Shown here piece by piece: positions 13,305-16,609 of a DNA stretch of 16,609 nt (position 1 is its first letter; every line of letters begins with the position of its first letter). The notes beneath the pieces are model-generated. The model made no database searches. It was not told the origin of the DNA and worked only from the letters and a program-made list of their open reading frames with translations. Origin of the DNA: Actinomycetota bacterium (lineage in GTDB: Bacteria; Actinomycetota; Actinomycetes; S36-B12; UBA5976); NCBI GenBank assembly GCA_947373075.1, contig CANBWF010000020.1, positions 1 to 16,609 of the forward strand. Reading direction: 5' to 3'. A program made the position numbers and the translations under genes.

Positions 13305-14009
13305 ATGCCACTGTCAGAGTCGCCTCGAGCGTCTACGCATGTGCGTTCAGGTATTCCTGAAGCAACTGTGACTCGACTCCCGATGTACCACCGCGCACTA
13401 GTTGCGATGGCTGCACGTGGCACTGCATTAGTTTCATCTGAAGAACTTGCAACAGCTAGTGGAGTATCTAGCGCAAAACTACGCAAAGATTTATCGTTCT
13501 TAGGTTCTTACGGAACTCGTGGCGTTGGTTATGACGCAAACTTTCTTTTGTATCAAATTGCTCGTGCACTTGGCTTAACGCAAGAGTGGTCAGTTGTAAT
13601 TGTTGGCGTTGGAAATTTGGGACATGCACTTGCTGGCTATCCAGGTTTTGCATCGCGCGGGTTCAACGTTGTTGGACTTTTTGATACCGATCCAAATCGC
13701 ATTGGCGAAACAGTCGTTGTTGGTGGCGCAGATGTAACTGTTGCAGACATAAAGACTTTGCCTGCGGTCATGCAAAAGACTGGCGCATCAATTGGCGTGA
13801 TTGCAACGCCTGAGAGTGCCGCCCAAAGTGTTAGCGATCTACTTGTCCGCCATGGCGTGACAAGTATTTTAAATTTCGCACCTGTCCTGCTGGACGTTCC
13901 CCAAGGTGTAGACGTGCGACGAGTGGATTTAGCAACTGAGTTGCAAATCCTCGCGTTTCACGAACAACGCAAGGCTGAAGTGGCCTTGGGAAGCAGCAAT
14001 GTTGGCTAG
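13305..14009 (+). CDS. rex: Redox-sensing transcriptional repressor Rex
   Basis: Rex senses the NADH/NAD+ ratio and represses respiratory and haem-related genes when NADH is low. The 234-residue protein opens with SGIPEATVTRLPMYHRAL, then a winged HTH with VSSEELATASGVSSAKLRKDLSFLGSYGTRGVGY (43-76). The Rossmann fold follows, with GVGNLG at 101-106, and the C-terminal domain-swap helix includes ATELQILAFHEQRKAEV. Start ATG 13305 is chosen because homology begins just after it. The frame is open a further 45 codons upstream, but that stretch has no Rex similarity. TAACCT (13279-13284) is a possible -10 and GGAAG (13291-13295) a Shine-Dalgarno. Its usual partners hemA and hemC are missing downstream. 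Confidence 0.96.
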   Translation: MPLSESPRASTHVRSGIPEATVTRLPMYHRALVAMAARGTALVSSEELATASGVSSAKLRKDLSFLGSYGTRGVGYDANFLLYQIARALGLTQEWSVVIVGVGNLGHALAGYPGFASRGFNVVGLFDTDPNRIGETVVVGGADVTVADIKTLPAVMQKTGASIGVIATPESAAQSVSDLLVRHGVTSILNFAPVLLDVPQGVDVRRVDLATELQILAFHEQRKAEVALGSSNVG

Positions 14010-14013
14010 TCCA

Positions 14014-14058
14014 ATGATGAATGAGGCAGGTACAACAATGAGTCAGGTAGGTGCATAA
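14014..14058 (+). other. 14-codon mini-ORF and duplicated RBS cassette at the rex-hemD junction
   Basis: A near-perfect 13-nt direct repeat, AATGAGGCAGGTA (14020-14032) and AATGAGTCAGGTA (14037-14049), has period 17. Each copy carries an AGGTA ribosome-binding-like core followed by an ATG (14038 and 14058). A mini-ORF MMNEAGTTMSQVGA runs from ATG 14014 to TAA 14056-14058, its last A being the A of the hemD ATG (TAATG). It may be a coupling peptide or a deletion scar. Confidence 0.45.
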
Positions 14059-15644
14059 TGCCATCCACCCAACCAATCGCAACATCCGGTGTTGCTTTTG
14101 TCGTAGCAGGTCCAGGTGAAAGTGATCTATTAACGGTAAGAGCGCTTAGAGTGCTTCAAACCGCTGATGTAATCATCACCGACAGCGAAGTCGTAGCGTT
14201 AGCTCAGGAAGTCGCCCAAGGCGAAATTCTGATTGCGCTCGATAATGTTGGCGCTCCTTTGTCGCTCGCAGCTCGTACTAAAGCGGTAGTTGATACCCGC
14301 AAGTCCGGTAAGTCAGTGGTGAGGTTACTTTCTGGTGACCCAGTAATTGATGGGCGTCTTGCAATGGAAACTGCTGCGATAGCAAAAGCTGGCTACACAT
14401 TTGAAGTGGCTGCAGGGGTTTCTGCTATTACTGCGATTCCGGCACATGTTGGATTCTCATTAACCAGTGGTCGTACTCGCGAAGTTCGTATCATTGATGC
14501 CGATTCACCAACTGTTGACTGGACTACGCATACTGATCCAACAGTTACATTGGTCGTTCACAACGCTGCTGATCGCGCAAACGAAGTTTCTAAAGCATTG
14601 GTAAAAGCGGGCCGCGACCCACAGACACCAGTAGCGATTGTTCGTGATGGTGCAACCATTGAACAGCGGTCATTGCATTCAACTCTGGAAGCACTTCCAG
14701 CAGCAATGAAGTTAGCAAAACATTCTGGCGCTGGTCTGGTAATCATCGGCGAGTCAGCTGCAGAGCGCACCCCTTGGTTTGAAAGCCGCGCACTTCATGG
14801 CTGGAAAGTACTGGTTCCTCGAACTAAAGATTCAACAGAAAACTTGCAAGAGATGTTGCATACTCTCGGCGCTGTTCCGTTCGAAGTACCAACTATGTCG
14901 GTTGAGCCACCGCGCACACCACAGCAAATGGAGCGCGCAATTCATGGTTTGGTATCAGGACGTTTTGAATGGGTTATTTTCACAAGCGTCAATGCTGTGC
15001 GAGCAATCCGCGAGCGCTTTGACGAGATCGGCCTAGACGCTCGTTCACTTTCGGGTATTCGGATCGCTGCAATTGGCGAAGACACCGTAGCTGCATTGGT
15101 AGCTATGGGCGTCCGTCCAGACCTAGTTCCAGATGGCGACCAAACCACAGCAGCGTTGCTTGAAGAGTGGCCAGAGTTTGATTTGATCACTGATCCAATT
15201 AATCGCATCTTCTTACCACGCGCTGATCTAGCAACTGAGACATTAGTAGCTGGTCTGACTGCACTTGGTTGGGAAGTTGAAGATGTTACGGCTTACCGAA
15301 CTGTGCGAGCAGCGCCACCACACGTTAGTACTCGTGAAGCGATCAAGAGCGGTGGCTTCGATGCAGTTGTATTCACATCAAGTAGCACCGTGCGTAACTT
15401 AGTTGGCATTGCGGGCAAACCACATGCAGCCAGTGTTATTGCCTGTATCGGTCCTGCTACCGCCAAGACTGCCCAAGAACACGGACTTCGGGTTGATGTA
15501 TTGCCAGAAGAGCCAACAATGACAGCTTTGGTAAAAGCACTTGCTGCACATGGTGTGGCACTACGTGACGAAGCAGCCCAGGCTGGCGCAGTTGCGTGGC
15601 GCCCATCGCGCAAGCGTTCGGCATCTCGCCGACGCGCCACCTGA
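14058..15644 (+). CDS. hemD: Fused uroporphyrin-III C-methyltransferase-like (CobA) and uroporphyrinogen-III synthase (HemD)
   Basis: The 528-residue protein has two domains. Residues about 11-235 are a CobA/SUMT-like methyltransferase: VAGPGESDLLT (17-27) matches the SAM-binding GxGPGxxDLLT, and LSGDPVIDGR is a weakened GGDPFVFGR. The uroporphyrinogen-binding GIPLTHR is replaced by GFSLTSGR, so methyltransferase activity is uncertain. Residues about 244-495 are a well-kept HemD: WKVLVPRTKD, IFTSVNAVRAIRERF, FLPRADLATETLVAGL, EDVTAYRTVRAAPP and VFTSSSTVRNLVGIAGKPH. HemD cyclises hydroxymethylbilane to uroporphyrinogen III. The tail is basic. ATG 14058 has AGGTG just upstream. Actinobacterial hemD genes have this fused form, but hemA, hemC and hemB, which make its substrate, are absent from their usual places here. 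Confidence 0.93.
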   Translation: MPSTQPIATSGVAFVVAGPGESDLLTVRALRVLQTADVIITDSEVVALAQEVAQGEILIALDNVGAPLSLAARTKAVVDTRKSGKSVVRLLSGDPVIDGRLAMETAAIAKAGYTFEVAAGVSAITAIPAHVGFSLTSGRTREVRIIDADSPTVDWTTHTDPTVTLVVHNAADRANEVSKALVKAGRDPQTPVAIVRDGATIEQRSLHSTLEALPAAMKLAKHSGAGLVIIGESAAERTPWFESRALHGWKVLVPRTKDSTENLQEMLHTLGAVPFEVPTMSVEPPRTPQQMERAIHGLVSGRFEWVIFTSVNAVRAIRERFDEIGLDARSLSGIRIAAIGEDTVAALVAMGVRPDLVPDGDQTTAALLEEWPEFDLITDPINRIFLPRADLATETLVAGLTALGWEVEDVTAYRTVRAAPPHVSTREAIKSGGFDAVVFTSSSTVRNLVGIAGKPHAASVIACIGPATAKTAQEHGLRVDVLPEEPTMTALVKALAAHGVALRDEAAQAGAVAWRPSRKRSASRRRAT

Positions 15645-15660
15645 TTATTAGGAGTAAGCC

Positions 15661-16305
15661 ATGAGTGATGAACGAACTATTGTTCATTTGCTACGCCATG
15701 GCGAAGTTCATAATCCGGAAAAAATTCTTTACGGTCGTTTGCCAGGATATTTTCTTTCTGACTTAGGTAAAGAGATGGCAGATCGAGCAGCGCATGTATT
15801 GGCGCATCGTGATGTGGCAGCAGTAATTTCTTCGCCATTGGAACGCGCCCAACAAACTGCTGCGCCGATTGCGGCTGCACATAAGTTGGAAATTGGAACT
15901 GATCCGAATCTGATTGAAGCTGCAAATATTTTTGAGGGGCAGCGGGTAGCTGTTGGCGATGGCGCATTGCGTGATCCTAAATCTTGGCGACACCTCTACA
16001 ACCCTGTGCGGCCCTCATGGGGTGAGCCTTACAAAGAACTTGCTAACCGTATGCAGCAAGCTGTTGCTGATGCACGAGTATTGGCTCGTGGTCGTGAAGT
16101 TGTCCTGGTTAGTCACCAACTGCCGATTTGGATCGCGCGGATGGCTTTCGAAGGTCGTCGTTTTGCTCACGATCCACGTAAGCGTCAATGCAGTTTGGCA
16201 TCCTTGACTTCATTAACATTCACTGGCGATCAACTTTCAGCAATTGTTTACACTGAGCCATCGAGTGACTTAGTCGAAAAAGCAAGCAAAATTGCGGGTG
16301 CCTAG
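15661..16305 (+). CDS. Histidine phosphatase (phosphoglycerate-mutase-like)
   Basis: This 214-residue cytosolic phosphatase is of the histidine phosphatase superfamily. The phospho-acceptor His13 lies in LLRHGE (10-15). The other core residues are Arg62 in SSPLERAQQT, an acidic residue in LIEAANIFEG (82-91) and His152 in VVLVSHQLPI. Members at this spot are often labelled GpmB-like, but their substrate is not known; they sit between hemL and the resA/cytochrome c maturation genes in many actinobacteria. ATG 15661 has AGGAG (15650-15654) 6 nt upstream. It lies 16 nt after hemD and 1 nt before the thioredoxin-like lipoprotein gene, so the three are probably one transcript. Confidence 0.92.
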   Translation: MSDERTIVHLLRHGEVHNPEKILYGRLPGYFLSDLGKEMADRAAHVLAHRDVAAVISSPLERAQQTAAPIAAAHKLEIGTDPNLIEAANIFEGQRVAVGDGALRDPKSWRHLYNPVRPSWGEPYKELANRMQQAVADARVLARGREVVLVSHQLPIWIARMAFEGRRFAHDPRKRQCSLASLTSLTFTGDQLSAIVYTEPSSDLVEKASKIAGA

Positions 16306-16306
16306 T

Positions 16307-16609
16307 ATGTTGCGACGAAGCATTGCCGCGATATTTGCGCTGTTCTTGCTTGCAGCCTGTTCATCAACTACTACTCATACCTCAGGTGATCTAAGTTATG
16401 TGGCTGGCGACGGTTCAACTATTTATCTAGAGCCAAACGAGCGTGGCGCAGTCGTAACTCTTGCAGGAGTAACGCTAAATGATAAAAATCTGTCAACCCA
16501 AAAATGGCGCGGTCAAGTTGTTGTGGTGAACATGTGGGCATCGTGGTGCGGGCCATGCCGCAGTGAAGCTACAGCTTTAGCGAACTCATACAAAGAGTTG
16601 CATCAATCT
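16307..16609 (+). CDS. TlpA/ResA-type thiol-disulfide lipoprotein (partial, runs off the window)
   Basis: The first 101 codons encode an exported redox protein. A signal peptide (MLRRSIAAIFALFLLAACSS) ends in a lipobox LAAC with Cys18 as the lipid-modified residue. An extended spacer follows, then the thioredoxin active site WASWCGPCR with Cys81 and Cys84. The family includes ResA, which reduces apocytochrome c so that CcsBA can attach haem, and TlpA-like proteins. By analogy with other actinobacteria, ccdA, resB and ccsA would follow beyond the right edge. ATG 16307 lies one base after the stop of the phosphatase gene, indicating coupled translation. The function is inferred from motif and neighbourhood. 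Confidence 0.92.
   Translation, partial: MLRRSIAAIFALFLLAACSSTTTHTSGDLSYVAGDGSTIYLEPNERGAVVTLAGVTLNDKNLSTQKWRGQVVVVNMWASWCGPCRSEATALANSYKELHQS

Noticed and set aside
1..16609. tRNA genes, rRNA, CRISPR arrays and insertion sequences
   Set aside because: No cloverleaf-like sequence, regularly spaced repeats, transposase or terminal inverted repeats were recognised by eye on either strand.

Overview
The window looks like about 16.6 kb of chromosome from a small-genome, mid-GC actinobacterium. The gene content and order are actinobacterial: a Nur-type Fur regulator beside a nitrobindin-like protein, the disA/radA pair, proC followed by a small HTH protein and the tiny ribosomal protein bS22, and rex followed by an actinobacterial-type cobA-hemD fusion. 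Base composition is near 47-50 % GC, unusually low for Actinobacteria. Genes are packed closely, with converging stop codons 0-5 nt apart, several leaderless starts and no mobile elements. This fits the freshwater acI/Nanopelagicales type of streamlined actinobacterium. That placement is an inference from synteny and style, not from a marker gene. No stretch over 300 nt lacks a gene.

Layout. 1-626 (minus): a DedA membrane protein running off the left edge. 711-1736: class II fructose-bisphosphate aldolase, closed by the only strong intrinsic terminator I see (1746-1790). 1817-2864: a likely operon of a 33-residue membrane peptide, a nitrobindin/FABP-like protein and a Nur-like Fur repressor. 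2922-3899: YgfZ-type folate-binding protein, meeting dtd (3896-4366, minus) tail to tail. 4425-5369: rhizobial-type L-asparaginase. 5524-6207: a membrane-anchored envelope protein, convergent with disA (6213-7304), radA (7407-8780) and a Cys-rich protein (8828-9622), all minus strand. 9699-11467: proline dehydrogenase then proC. 11606-11986: HTH protein and bS22. 11989-12828 (minus): HAD-IB phosphatase. 12894-13130: glutaredoxin-like protein. 13305-14009: rex. 14058-15644: cobA-hemD fusion. 15661-16305: histidine phosphatase. 16307 to the right edge: TlpA/ResA-type lipoprotein thioredoxin.

The most informative region is 12.9-16.6 kb. In many actinobacteria the order is glutaredoxin, rex, hemA, hemC, hemD, hemB, hemL, phosphatase, resA, then cytochrome c maturation genes. 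Here the frame of that cluster is intact, but hemA and hemC are missing between rex and hemD, and hemB and hemL are missing between hemD and the phosphatase. Only hemD remains. A duplicated ribosome-binding-site/start cassette with a 14-codon mini-ORF sits at the rex-hemD junction. Together with the resA-like gene, which predicts continued use of c-type cytochromes, this points to a lineage that may import haem while keeping an orphan uroporphyrinogen III synthase.

Several genes appear leaderless: a TAnnnT -10 box lies exactly 6-7 nt before the chosen GTG or ATG. This helps fix several start codons and supports the 33-residue peptide as a real gene.
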